Below, piece after piece: positions 1 to 6,904 of a DNA stretch of 14,574 nucleotides (its first letter is position 1; each line of letters starts with the position of its first letter). This DNA comes from Rhizorhabdus sp. (lineage in GTDB: Bacteria; Pseudomonadota; Alphaproteobacteria; Sphingomonadales; Sphingomonadaceae). Location: NCBI GenBank assembly GCA_004297635.1, contig SCUQ01000519.1, positions 1 through 14,574 on the forward strand, written 5' to 3'. Both the position numbers and the translations under genes were made by a program. The notes under the pieces were generated by a model that saw nothing but the letters and a program-made list of their open reading frames with translations, was not told the DNA's origin and made no database searches.

Positions 1-13
1 GCCGGCACGGGAA

Positions 14-26
14 GGGGCTGCGCCCC
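14..26 (-). terminator. Possible terminator hairpin after the DUF983 gene
   Basis: Just beyond the stop of the minus-strand DUF983 gene there is a 5-bp perfect GC stem (GGGGC/GCCCC) with a 3-nt loop, followed on the minus strand by TTCCC. The T-tract is very short, so this is a weak intrinsic terminator candidate. It could equally be one of the many GC-rich palindromes in this genome. Confidence 0.3.
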
Positions 27-31
27 GAACC

Positions 32-535
32 CTAGCGGGTGCCCCGCCTGGCGGCCGCTCCGCCATGGTCTCCATGGTCCCCCTCCGCGCGCCGGGAAGG
101 ACCGGGCATCACCGTCGGGCCGTTCGCGCCATAGGGTTTCCACGGCCGGTTGATCCGCCCCTCGCCCGCCTTGAAGAAATATTGGCTGCACACCAGCCAA
201 CCCTTCAGCGGGCGCAACGGCGCCAGACAGGTGGCGAGCAGCACCGGCCCGGTGACGAGCAGCTGCGTCAGCCAGGACGCGCTCCACCATATCTCCAGCA
301 TCAGCGCGAACACGACGGCGGGCACGCAGCCGAAGCAGATCACGAAAAAGGCCGGCCCGTCGGCGGGGTCGGCGAAATCATAGCTCAGCCCGCACTGGTC
401 GCAGCCCTTGGCCAGGGTGAGCAGGCCGGCGAACAGGCGCCCCTCGCCGCAGCGCGGGCAGCGGCCGGCGATGCCGGTACGGATCGGTTCCAGCTTCGGC
501 CAGACGATCGGGGCTTCGGGGACGGCATCGGCCAT
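32..535 (-). CDS. DUF983 family zinc-ribbon membrane protein
   Basis: This 167-aa protein has the DUF983 layout. An N-terminal zinc-ribbon-like region has two CxxC knuckles (C26/C29 in CPRCG and C45/C48 in CDQCG). Two hydrophobic membrane segments follow, at about residues 62-81 and 87-108, and then the conserved KAGEGRINRPW stretch. The last ~35 residues are charged, Gly/Arg/Asp-rich and look like a lineage-specific tail. The ATG at 535 is preceded by GAGGTG at a suitable distance. In alphaproteobacteria DUF983 genes often sit in the cytochrome c oxidase assembly cluster (near ctaG, coxC, surf1), but here the visible neighbour is a divergent MocR regulator. The biochemical role of the family is not established. 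Family assignment is confident; function is not. Confidence 0.85.
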   Translation of the reverse strand: MADAVPEAPIVWPKLEPIRTGIAGRCPRCGEGRLFAGLLTLAKGCDQCGLSYDFADPADGPAFFVICFGCVPAVVFALMLEIWWSASWLTQLLVTGPVLLATCLAPLRPLKGWLVCSQYFFKAGEGRINRPWKPYGANGPTVMPGPSRRAEGDHGDHGGAAARRGTR

Positions 536-576
536 GGATCACCTCACGCAAACAGCTTGTCCCGGAGATAGATTTT

Positions 577-599
577 TGTATGGATCGATCAACCATACA
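577..599. promoter_or_regulatory. Inverted repeat, probable operator/promoter between DUF983 and MocR genes
   Basis: TGTATGG (577-583) and CCATACA (593-599) form a perfect 7-bp inverted repeat with a 9-nt spacer that itself contains ATCGAT. It lies in an AT-richer 81-bp gap between the two divergent starts. CATAAC (598-603) and TTGTAT (576-581), 16 nt apart, could serve as a weak -10/-35 for the MocR gene. Its transcript would then start only a few bases before the ATG, which fits the absence of a Shine-Dalgarno there. MocR regulators typically bind such sites next to their own gene, so autoregulation and control of the divergent gene are plausible. This is inference from position and symmetry. 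Confidence 0.5.
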
Positions 600-616
600 T
601 AACCGGCAGCCCCTCC

Positions 617-1969
617 ATGCAAAGCTGGCTCGATCATCTGGCCGACCATCCCGGGCCTAAATATCTGGCGATTGCCGATGCCATCGAGCAGGGGGTGCGC
701 ACCGGCACGCTGCGCCCCGGCGAGCGGCTGCCGCCCCAGCGTGAGCTGGCGACGATGCTGGGCGTCGACCTCACCACCGTCACCCGCGCTTATGGGCTGG
801 CGCGCGAGGCGGGGATGATCGAAGGGGCCGGGCGACTGGGCTCCTATGTCCGCAACAGCGCCGGGCTGCCGCCCGCCGACGTGACCGGCGACGCCGGGAT
901 GATCATGCCGCCCCAGCCGGGCTTCGCGCTGCTCGGCGATGCGATCCATCGTGGCCTGGCCGCGCTGCTGCGCGCCGGCGGCCAGTCGCCGCTGCTGCAA
1001 TATCAACCGACCGGTGGCGCGCTGCGCGACCGGCAGGAGGCGGCATCGGCCTATGTCGCGCGCGGCGTCGCCACCGGCGCCGACCAGGTGGTGATCGCGG
1101 CGGGCGGGCAGAATGCGCTTCATGCGATCATGGCGGCGAGCCTGCGGCCCGGCGACAGGATCGCCGCGCCGCGCATCACCTATCCCGGCCTGATCGCGAT
1201 CGCCCGGCAGCTCGCGTTTGAGATCGTGCCGGTCGCCGCCGATGCCGGAGGGATCGATCCCGATGCGGTGCAGGCGGCAGCGGCGGCGGGCGCGAAGGCG
1301 GTCTATGTCGTTCCGACCAACGACAATCCGACCACCGCCACGCTCGATCTCGAACGGCGCCTGTGGCTTGCCGCGATCGTGCGCCGCCACGGGCTCACCC
1401 TGATCGAGGACGACGCCTATGGGCTGTTGCCGGCCAGGCCGCTGCCGCCGCTTGCCGCCTTCGTGCCCGAACGCAGCTGGCATATCGCCAGCGTTTCGAA
1501 GATCATCTCGCCTGCGCTCCGGGTCGCCCATGTCCGCGCGCCGGACGCCGCCACCGCCGCCCGGCTCGCCGCCGATATCCATGCGACGGCGGTGATGGCG
1601 CCGCCGCTCAACGCGGCGCTCGTCACCCATTGGCTGCGCGACGACAGCTTCGCGGATCTGATCGCCCAGCTCCGCACCGAGGGGATCGCGCGCCAGCGGC
1701 TGGTGGCGCCGCTGCTCCACGGCCTTGACGCCGCGGCGCACCCCGAAGGCTATCATCTCTGGTTGCGCCTGCCCGGCGATGCCCCCCGACCGGCCGAGAT
1801 CAGCGCCCGGCTACGCCCGCTCGGCCTGTCGGTCGTCGCGGGCGAGCGTTTCGCGATCGAACCGGCGGCGATGGCGCCGGCCGTCCGCATCTCGATCGGC
1901 GGCGCGATCGGGCATGACCGGCTGAAGGGCGCGGTCAGCGCGCTGCGGGCACTGTTGCGGCCCGCCTAG
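617..1969 (+). CDS. MocR-type PLP-dependent transcriptional regulator (GntR wHTH + aminotransferase fold)
   Basis: This is a 450-aa cytoplasmic transcription factor. Residues ~12-78 form a GntR-type winged helix (LRPGERLPPQRELA, then DLTTVTRAY). Residues ~95-450 form a fold-type I aminotransferase-like domain. Visible PLP-site elements are GGQNALHA (~163-170), PTNDNPTTAT (~233-242), IEDDAY (263-268) and the Schiff-base lysine K295 in ASVSK. All expected PLP contacts therefore look present, so it should still bind PLP or an amino-compound adduct. MocR proteins use this domain as an effector sensor and commonly control transport, B6 or amino-acid genes. The ATG at 617 has no clear Shine-Dalgarno; the 5' leader may be very short. 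The target here is unknown; the divergent DUF983 gene and self-control are the first guesses. Confidence 0.9.
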   Translation: MQSWLDHLADHPGPKYLAIADAIEQGVRTGTLRPGERLPPQRELATMLGVDLTTVTRAYGLAREAGMIEGAGRLGSYVRNSAGLPPADVTGDAGMIMPPQPGFALLGDAIHRGLAALLRAGGQSPLLQYQPTGGALRDRQEAASAYVARGVATGADQVVIAAGGQNALHAIMAASLRPGDRIAAPRITYPGLIAIARQLAFEIVPVAADAGGIDPDAVQAAAAAGAKAVYVVPTNDNPTTATLDLERRLWLAAIVRRHGLTLIEDDAYGLLPARPLPPLAAFVPERSWHIASVSKIISPALRVAHVRAPDAATAARLAADIHATAVMAPPLNAALVTHWLRDDSFADLIAQLRTEGIARQRLVAPLLHGLDAAAHPEGYHLWLRLPGDAPRPAEISARLRPLGLSVVAGERFAIEPAAMAPAVRISIGGAIGHDRLKGAVSALRALLRPA

Positions 1970-2030
1970 CCTTTTGCGGCGATGTCCGGATCGGCAGATG
2001 TCGCCATCCGCCTCGAACATCGCCCCGCCC

Positions 2031-2663
2031 TCATTGCAGCGTCGGCCCGTGCATCGGGGCATTCCGCAGCTCGGACAGTGCCCGGTCGATCGCAGCGAGC
2101 GCGGCGGCGCGGTCGGCATCGGCCATGCCCTTGGCGCCCGCGATCGAGCTGCGGGCACTGGCCAGCGCCGCCTCGATATGACGAGGCATAGCGCGCATCG
2201 CCCCGGCGCGTTCGACAAAGGCCTCATCCCGTGCCCGGGCGGCCTCGGCAAAGGCCTCGCGCCGGGCCTCCGCCGCGTCGCGCATCGCCTCGCCCTGTTC
2301 GCGCATGGCGTCCCTATGGGCCTGCATCGCTTCCCGATGCGCCTCGCGCGCTTCGGCCATCGCGGCGCGGAGCTCGGCACGCTCCGCAACGCCGAGCTTC
2401 TTGTCGATGGGGTGGGCTGCGGGCGGTGCCGGAGGCGCGGGCACGGCGGGACGGGACGGCGGCACCGCGACCGTCGCGACCGGCGAGGCCGGCGGGGCCG
2501 GCGGACGAGGGGCAGCAGGCGGAACGGGGGGCGTGGGCGGCACCGGGGCGACATGGGGGGCGGTCGGCGCGGCCGCATGGACGGCCACGACTCCACCGGC
2601 GGCCAGCGCCATCAGCGCTCCGCCCGCGGCGAGCCATCCGATGCGGCCTGTCTGCTTGTTCAT
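2031..2663 (-). CDS. Pro/Ala-rich membrane-anchored or secreted helical protein, unknown function
   Basis: I do not recognise a family. The 210-aa product has an N-terminal hydrophobic segment (~9-31, ending VVAVHAAA) that could be a signal peptide or a single anchor. It is followed by a Pro/Ala-rich linker (~33-85) and a long, highly charged Ala/Glu/Arg/Met helix (~88-150) built of imperfect EAxREAM/AHRDAMRE-type repeats, and ends in a second Ala-rich helical part. That architecture suits a periplasmic or wall-spanning coiled coil. I chose the ATG at 2663 because GGGAG lies 7 nt upstream. The frame stays open to 2807, and an in-frame ATG at 2783 also has GGAGA in front. Its extra 40 codons, though, have less GC-biased third positions and would bury the hydrophobic segment. 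The protein is divergent from the outer-membrane protein gene. Confidence 0.7.
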   Translation of the reverse strand: MNKQTGRIGWLAAGGALMALAAGGVVAVHAAAPTAPHVAPVPPTPPVPPAAPRPPAPPASPVATVAVPPSRPAVPAPPAPPAAHPIDKKLGVAERAELRAAMAEAREAHREAMQAHRDAMREQGEAMRDAAEARREAFAEAARARDEAFVERAGAMRAMPRHIEAALASARSSIAGAKGMADADRAAALAAIDRALSELRNAPMHGPTLQ

Positions 2664-2880
2664 GGAATTCTCCCGTCGATGATCGGGATGGGTACATCGC
2701 GCCGCGGCGGCGGCTGTCCAAGCCGGCTTCGACCAACATACGGCGGCGCCGGACAAGCGGCGGCAGCGCACGACGAACGACATGGGATCTCTCCAAAATG
2801 GCTGCAATTACTGTGGCATGCGGCTTCCCTTCGTGGCGCCGGCGCCGTAACGGCATCTGGCAATCGATGAAGGGGGCTTC

Positions 2881-3459
2881 ATGAAATATCTCGCGTCAGC
2901 GGCCTTGATGGCGGCGACATTCGCAGCGGCACCGGCCTTCGCGGCGGACGACAGCGTGACCTATCGGGTCGAGATTCACGGCGGCTGGGACCGGGTGGTC
3001 GTCGGCGGTGGCAAGGATACGGGCGCCACCTATGGCGTCGGGCTCGGCATCGACATCCCGGTCGGCTCGATGGCGTTCATCGGTTTCGAGGCCGACGCCG
3101 ATCTGTCGACTACCAAGGAATGCGTGACCGGCGTTCTCTTTGTCGGCGATCGCTTCTGCGAAAAGGCAGGCCGCGATCTCGCCGCGGTGGCGCGGGCTGG
3201 CGTCAATGTCGGTAGCGGCATCAAGCTTTACGTGCTGGGCGGCTACGCGAATGCGCGGATCAAGGACAGCTATACCGGAACATCGCCGCTGATCCCGTCC
3301 TTCAAGGTGTCGGATAATGGCAACGGCTGGCGGATCGGCACGGGAACCGAGGTCAAGCTCGGCAAATCGGCCTATACCAAGATCGAATATCGCTACTCCA
3401 ACTACGAAGCCGGCTATGAACGCCACCAGGTCATCGCGGGGCTGGGGCTGGGCCTCTAG
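2881..3459 (+). CDS. Small outer-membrane beta-barrel protein (OMP_b-brl-like)
   Basis: A 192-aa exported protein. Residues 1-21 are a clear signal peptide with cleavage expected after APAFA. The mature part alternates aromatic/hydrophobic and polar residues in Gly-rich strands (GATYGVGLGIDIPVG, LYVLGGYANARI, YTKIEYRYSNYEAGYERHQV) and ends in GLGLGL, as in the small porin/opacity-type eight-stranded barrels common in alphaproteobacteria. Two cysteines (C81, C93) flank a probable loop and could form a disulfide. AAGGGGG lies about 5 nt before the ATG. The function of such barrels is usually unknown (adhesion, stability or small-solute passage). The stop codon TAG lies within a TCTAGAGC motif that begins a dispersed repeat. 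Confidence 0.85.
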   Translation: MKYLASAALMAATFAAAPAFAADDSVTYRVEIHGGWDRVVVGGGKDTGATYGVGLGIDIPVGSMAFIGFEADADLSTTKECVTGVLFVGDRFCEKAGRDLAAVARAGVNVGSGIKLYVLGGYANARIKDSYTGTSPLIPSFKVSDNGNGWRIGTGTEVKLGKSAYTKIEYRYSNYEAGYERHQVIAGLGLGL

Positions 3460-3504
3460 AGCATTTTGAAGTCGGGTGGAATCACCTGACGGCCCGCGAA
3501 ATGC
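3456..3504. repeat. Dispersed palindromic repeat (TCTAGAGCATTTT type)
   Basis: Between the convergent OMP and LysE genes there is a nested palindrome. The inner stem is GTCGGGTG (3471-3478) with CACCTGAC (3483-3490), a GAAT loop and one G:T pair. The outer arms are GCATTT (3461-3466) and AAATGC (3499-3504). From memory, elements beginning TCTAGAGCATTTT with an internal GTGGAATCAC core occur many times in sphingomonad and other alphaproteobacterial genomes. Its left edge coincides with the OMP stop codon. It may extend to about 3530, where AGAGCG occurs. It may also act as a bidirectional transcription barrier, although neither side has a real T-tract. Confidence 0.65.
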
Positions 3505-3544
3505 GGAAACAAACAACGCACAGAGCGACCTTGTAGCGCCTGCT

Positions 3545-4171
3545 TCAGCGGGTCAGCGCCAGCTTCACGCCCAGGCCGACGAACAGCGCGCCGCACGCCC
3601 GGTCCATCGCCCGGACGGTGGCGGGCCGTTCCAGCAGACGGGCGATCGGCGCCGTCGCCGCGATCAGCCCGGCAAACCAGATCAGCCCCATCAGTACATG
3701 CAGCGCGGCGAGCAGGAAGATGAAACCCGCCGCCGCGTGACCGGGCGGCACGAACTGCGGCAGGAAGCTCAGATAGAAGATGCCGACCTTGGGGTTGAGC
3801 AGATTGGTGACGAAGCCCCGTCGCCACCAGAGCAGCGCCGTGCCGCCGGCGCCGCCGCGTTCCGCGTCGATCGCCAGCGCCGCACGGGGGCGGACCAGCA
3901 GCCCAAGGCCGATCCAGGCCAGATAGGCCGCCCCCGCCCAGCGCACCGCATCGAACAGCAGCGGCGCGGCGGCGAACAGTGCGCCCATGCCCAGCGCCAC
4001 CGCCGCCCCCCAGGCGAGGCAGCCCGCACCGATGCCGAGCGCCGCGAAGGCCGCCGGACGGCGCCCCTCGACCGTGGCGGTGCGCAGCACCAGCAAGGTG
4101 TCGACGCCGGGGGTGACGGTCAGCAGGCCGCCGGCCAGCGCGAAGGCGACGAGCGATTGCGCGAGAGTCAC
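3545..4171 (-). CDS. LysE/RhtB family amino-acid exporter
   Basis: A 208-aa inner-membrane protein with about six hydrophobic helices and the LysE family signatures: TPGVDTLLVL near the N-terminus, then GAGCLAWGAAVALG, a WIGLGLL helix, and NLLNPKVGIFYLSFLPQF in the middle. Members export amino acids or related metabolites by proton exchange; the substrate cannot be read from sequence. The frame is open far upstream inside mutS, but family length and the start of homology fix the start at a GTG at 4171. This GTG shares GTGA with the mutS stop codon (4168-4171), so translation is probably coupled to mutS. It is the last gene of the mutS transcript and faces the OMP gene across the palindromic repeat. 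Confidence 0.88.
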   Translation of the reverse strand: MTLAQSLVAFALAGGLLTVTPGVDTLLVLRTATVEGRRPAAFAALGIGAGCLAWGAAVALGMGALFAAAPLLFDAVRWAGAAYLAWIGLGLLVRPRAALAIDAERGGAGGTALLWWRRGFVTNLLNPKVGIFYLSFLPQFVPPGHAAAGFIFLLAALHVLMGLIWFAGLIAATAPIARLLERPATVRAMDRACGALFVGLGVKLALTR

Positions 4172-6816
4172 GAAGCCTCGCGGGCGAGCGCCTTGAGCCG
4201 GTAGACCAGTTCCAGCGCCTCCCGGGGCGACAGGGCGTCGGCATCGATCCCCTCGACCGCCGAGCGCAGCGGATCGGGCGCGGCCTCCTGAACCTGCGCG
4301 GCGGCGGCGAACAGCGGCAGATCGTCGAGCCCGGCGGCCAGCCCGCCCGTCGCGGCGCGGCCGGCCTCGAGCTTCTTCAGCACGTCCCGCGCGCGGCCGA
4401 GCACCGGCGGCGGCAGGCCCGCCAGCTTGGCGACGGCGATGCCATAGCTGCGATCGGCCGGCCCTTCGGCCAGTTCGTGCAGCAGCACCAGTTCGCCCTT
4501 CCATTCGCGCGCCCGGACATGATGCAGCGACAGGGCGTCGAGCCGCTCGGCGAGCCGGGTCAGCTCATGATAATGGGTGGCGAACAGGCAGCGGCACCGG
4601 TTCATGTCGTGCACCGCCTCCACCACCGCCCAGGCGATGGCGAGGCCGTCATAGGTCGATGTGCCGCGCCCGACCTCGTCCAATATGACGAAGCTGCGCT
4701 CGGTCGCCTGTGCCAGGATCGCCGCGGTCTCGACCATCTCGACCATGAAGGTCGATCGCCCCCGTGCGAGATTGTCGGAGGCGCCGACCCGGCTGAACAG
4801 CCGATCGACGATGCCCAGCCGCGCGCTGGCGGCGGGCACCGGGCTCCCCGCCTGGGCGAGGATCGCGATCGCCGCATTCTGGCGCAGGAAGGTCGATTTG
4901 CCGCCCATGTTCGGGCCCGTGACGAGCCACAGCCGCTCCTGCTCACTCAGGCAGCAGTCATTGGCGACGAAGCGCCCGCCCTGCGCCGCCACGGCCGCCT
5001 CGACCACCGGATGGCGCCCGCCCTTCACGTCGAAACAGCTATGCGGCTCGAAATGCGGGCGGGTCCAGCCGCCCTCGGCCGAGCGTTCGGCCAGCCCCGC
5101 CGCGACGTCGAGCCGGGCCAGCGCGTCGGCGGTCGCGGCGATGGCGGCGGTACGCGACAGCGCGGCGCCGACCAGCTCCTCCAGATGCGCGGCCTCGGCG
5201 GCCAGCGCATGCGCGCCCGACTGGCCGACCTTCATCGCCTGTTCGTGCAGATCGGGGGCGTTGAAGCGCACCACTCCGGCCAGGGTCTGGCGGTGGGTGA
5301 AGCCCGAATCCGCCGCCATCAGCGGATCGGCATGTTTCGCCTGCACCTCGATATGATAGCCGAGCACGCCATTATGCCGGATCTTCAGCGAAGCGATGCC
5401 GGTTTCGGCGCGATAGCGCGCCTCCAGCGCCGCGATCGCCTTGCGCCCTTCGCCGCCCTGCCCGCGCAGCACATCGAGCTGCGGGTCGTAGCCCTCGGCG
5501 ATATAGCCGCCCTGCGCGGCGTCGATCGGCGGTGTCGCGACCAGCGCGCGGCGGAGCAGATCGATGATGTCGGCGTGGCCGACCAGCTGGGGCAGCAGCT
5601 CCCCCAGCAGCGGCGGCATCGGCGCGGCCCGTTCCAGAAGCTGATGGAGCTGCCGGGCCTGATCGAGCCCGTCGCGCAGCTGGCCGAGATCCCTGGGGCT
5701 GCCGCGCCCCGCCACCAGCCGGCCGAGCGCGCGGCCGAGATCGGGCAGCGCGCGGAGCGCCGAGCGCAGCCGCTCGCGCAAAGCGCCGTCGTTCTCGAAC
5801 AGGCCGACCAGATCGAGCCGCGCCTCGATCGCCGGCACATCGGTGAGCGGCGCCGACAGGTAGGAGCAGAGCAGCCGGGCGCCCGCGCCGGTCACGGTGC
5901 GGTCGATCGCGTCGAGCAGGCTGCCCTTGCGCACCCCCGACTGGGCGAGGGTGATTTCCAGGCTTTCGCGCGTCGCCGCATCGATCATCATATGGTCGGC
6001 GACGACCCGGCGGCGCGGCGGCTGGAGAAAGGGCAGGCTCCCCTGCCCGGCGCGGTCAAGATAGGCGATCAGCGCGCCCGCCGCGGCCAGCTCGGCGCGG
6101 CTGAACGCGCCGAAGGCGTCGAGCGTCGAAACGCCGAGCAGGCGCTTCAGCCGCTCCTCGCCGCGGATCGAATCGAAATGCTCGCGCGGCCAGCGCACCG
6201 CCTGTTCCGCCGGCTCGTCGAAATCCTCCGGGACGACGATCTCGGCCGCGCCCAGCCGGGCGAGTTCCGCATCGAGACCCGATGGCAGCAGGCCCGCTAT
6301 CTCGAACCGGCCGGTCGAGATGTCGGCGGCGGCGATTCCCAGCCGCCGGTCCGCGCCCTGCCCCGCCGCCGCCACGGCGACCAGCCAGTTGGCGGCACGC
6401 GCATCGAGCAGCGCCTCCTCGGTCAGGGTGCCCGCCGTCACGACGCGGATGATCGCGCGGTTCACCAGCGCCTTCGATCCCATCCGCTTCTTCGCCTCGG
6501 CCGGGCTCTCGGTCTGCTCGGCGATCGCGACGCGGTGGCCCGCCTTGATCAGCCGGGCGAGATAGGCTTCGGCCGAATGGGCCGGCACGCCGCACATCGG
6601 AATCGGCACGCCTTCATGTTCGCCCCGCGCGGTCAGCGCGATGTCCAGGCAGGCCGAGGCGGCCTTTGCATCGTCGAAGAACAGTTCGAAGAAATCGCCC
6701 ATCCGGTAAAAGAGCAGGCAATCGTCCGCCGCTGCCTTGAGCGCCAGATATTGGGCCATCATGGGCGTGGGGGCGGATGCGGATGTTCCCGTATCGATTT
6801 TTACGTTTTGCGCCAT
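4168..6816 (-). CDS. mutS: DNA mismatch repair protein MutS
   Basis: An 882-aa ATPase that recognises base mismatches and small loops and recruits MutL. The mismatch-reading motif GDFFELF (F42, E44) lies in the N-terminal domain. The lever and clamp regions follow (SLKIRHNGVLGYHIEV ~476-491). The C-terminal ABC-type ATPase has Walker A GPNMGGKST (634-642), RGRSTFMVEM (685-694), Walker B ILDEVGRGTST (711-721) and the ATHYHEL switch (746-752). All catalytic motifs are intact and the length is near the family norm. I chose the ATG at 6816, with GGGAA close upstream; the alternative MM at residues 19-20 lacks a Shine-Dalgarno. It is divergent from maeB across 88 bp and overlaps the LysE gene by 4 nt downstream. 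Confidence 0.97.
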   Translation of the reverse strand: MAQNVKIDTGTSASAPTPMMAQYLALKAAADDCLLFYRMGDFFELFFDDAKAASACLDIALTARGEHEGVPIPMCGVPAHSAEAYLARLIKAGHRVAIAEQTESPAEAKKRMGSKALVNRAIIRVVTAGTLTEEALLDARAANWLVAVAAAGQGADRRLGIAAADISTGRFEIAGLLPSGLDAELARLGAAEIVVPEDFDEPAEQAVRWPREHFDSIRGEERLKRLLGVSTLDAFGAFSRAELAAAGALIAYLDRAGQGSLPFLQPPRRRVVADHMMIDAATRESLEITLAQSGVRKGSLLDAIDRTVTGAGARLLCSYLSAPLTDVPAIEARLDLVGLFENDGALRERLRSALRALPDLGRALGRLVAGRGSPRDLGQLRDGLDQARQLHQLLERAAPMPPLLGELLPQLVGHADIIDLLRRALVATPPIDAAQGGYIAEGYDPQLDVLRGQGGEGRKAIAALEARYRAETGIASLKIRHNGVLGYHIEVQAKHADPLMAADSGFTHRQTLAGVVRFNAPDLHEQAMKVGQSGAHALAAEAAHLEELVGAALSRTAAIAATADALARLDVAAGLAERSAEGGWTRPHFEPHSCFDVKGGRHPVVEAAVAAQGGRFVANDCCLSEQERLWLVTGPNMGGKSTFLRQNAAIAILAQAGSPVPAASARLGIVDRLFSRVGASDNLARGRSTFMVEMVETAAILAQATERSFVILDEVGRGTSTYDGLAIAWAVVEAVHDMNRCRCLFATHYHELTRLAERLDALSLHHVRAREWKGELVLLHELAEGPADRSYGIAVAKLAGLPPPVLGRARDVLKKLEAGRAATGGLAAGLDDLPLFAAAAQVQEAAPDPLRSAVEGIDADALSPREALELVYRLKALAREAS

Positions 6817-6904
6817 TTCCCAGCTGATAGCGGCTTGCCGACTCCCAGGCGATACCCCACAAGCGGGCCGGGCAATCTACAGAGGCACCGAGGGGGGCCG
6901 GATC

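Noticed and set aside
539..1756. 405-codon minus-strand reading frame opposite the MocR gene
   Set aside because: It is antisense to a gene with intact domain motifs, and its translation is Arg/Gly/His/Asp-rich low-complexity, typical of a shadow frame in GC-rich DNA.
1978..2024. GGCGATGT ... ACATCGCC pairing between the MocR and Pro-rich gene ends
   Set aside because: The 8-bp arms are 31 nt apart with no T-tract; a functional terminator is not convincing.
2835..2846. 12-bp palindrome GGCGCCGGCGCC upstream of the OMP gene
   Set aside because: Such GC palindromes arise easily at this base composition and it does not align with recognisable promoter elements.
3545..4504. 319-residue version of the LysE protein starting inside mutS
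   Set aside because: The extra N-terminal part is Arg/Gly/Ala-rich out-of-frame mutS sequence; LysE proteins are about 205-210 aa and the GTG at 4171 fits.
6737..6904. Upstream extension of maeB to an ATG at 6737
   Set aside because: It would overlap the mutS start and lacks a ribosome site, whereas the ATG at 6905 has a strong GAGGGGGG and matches the family start.
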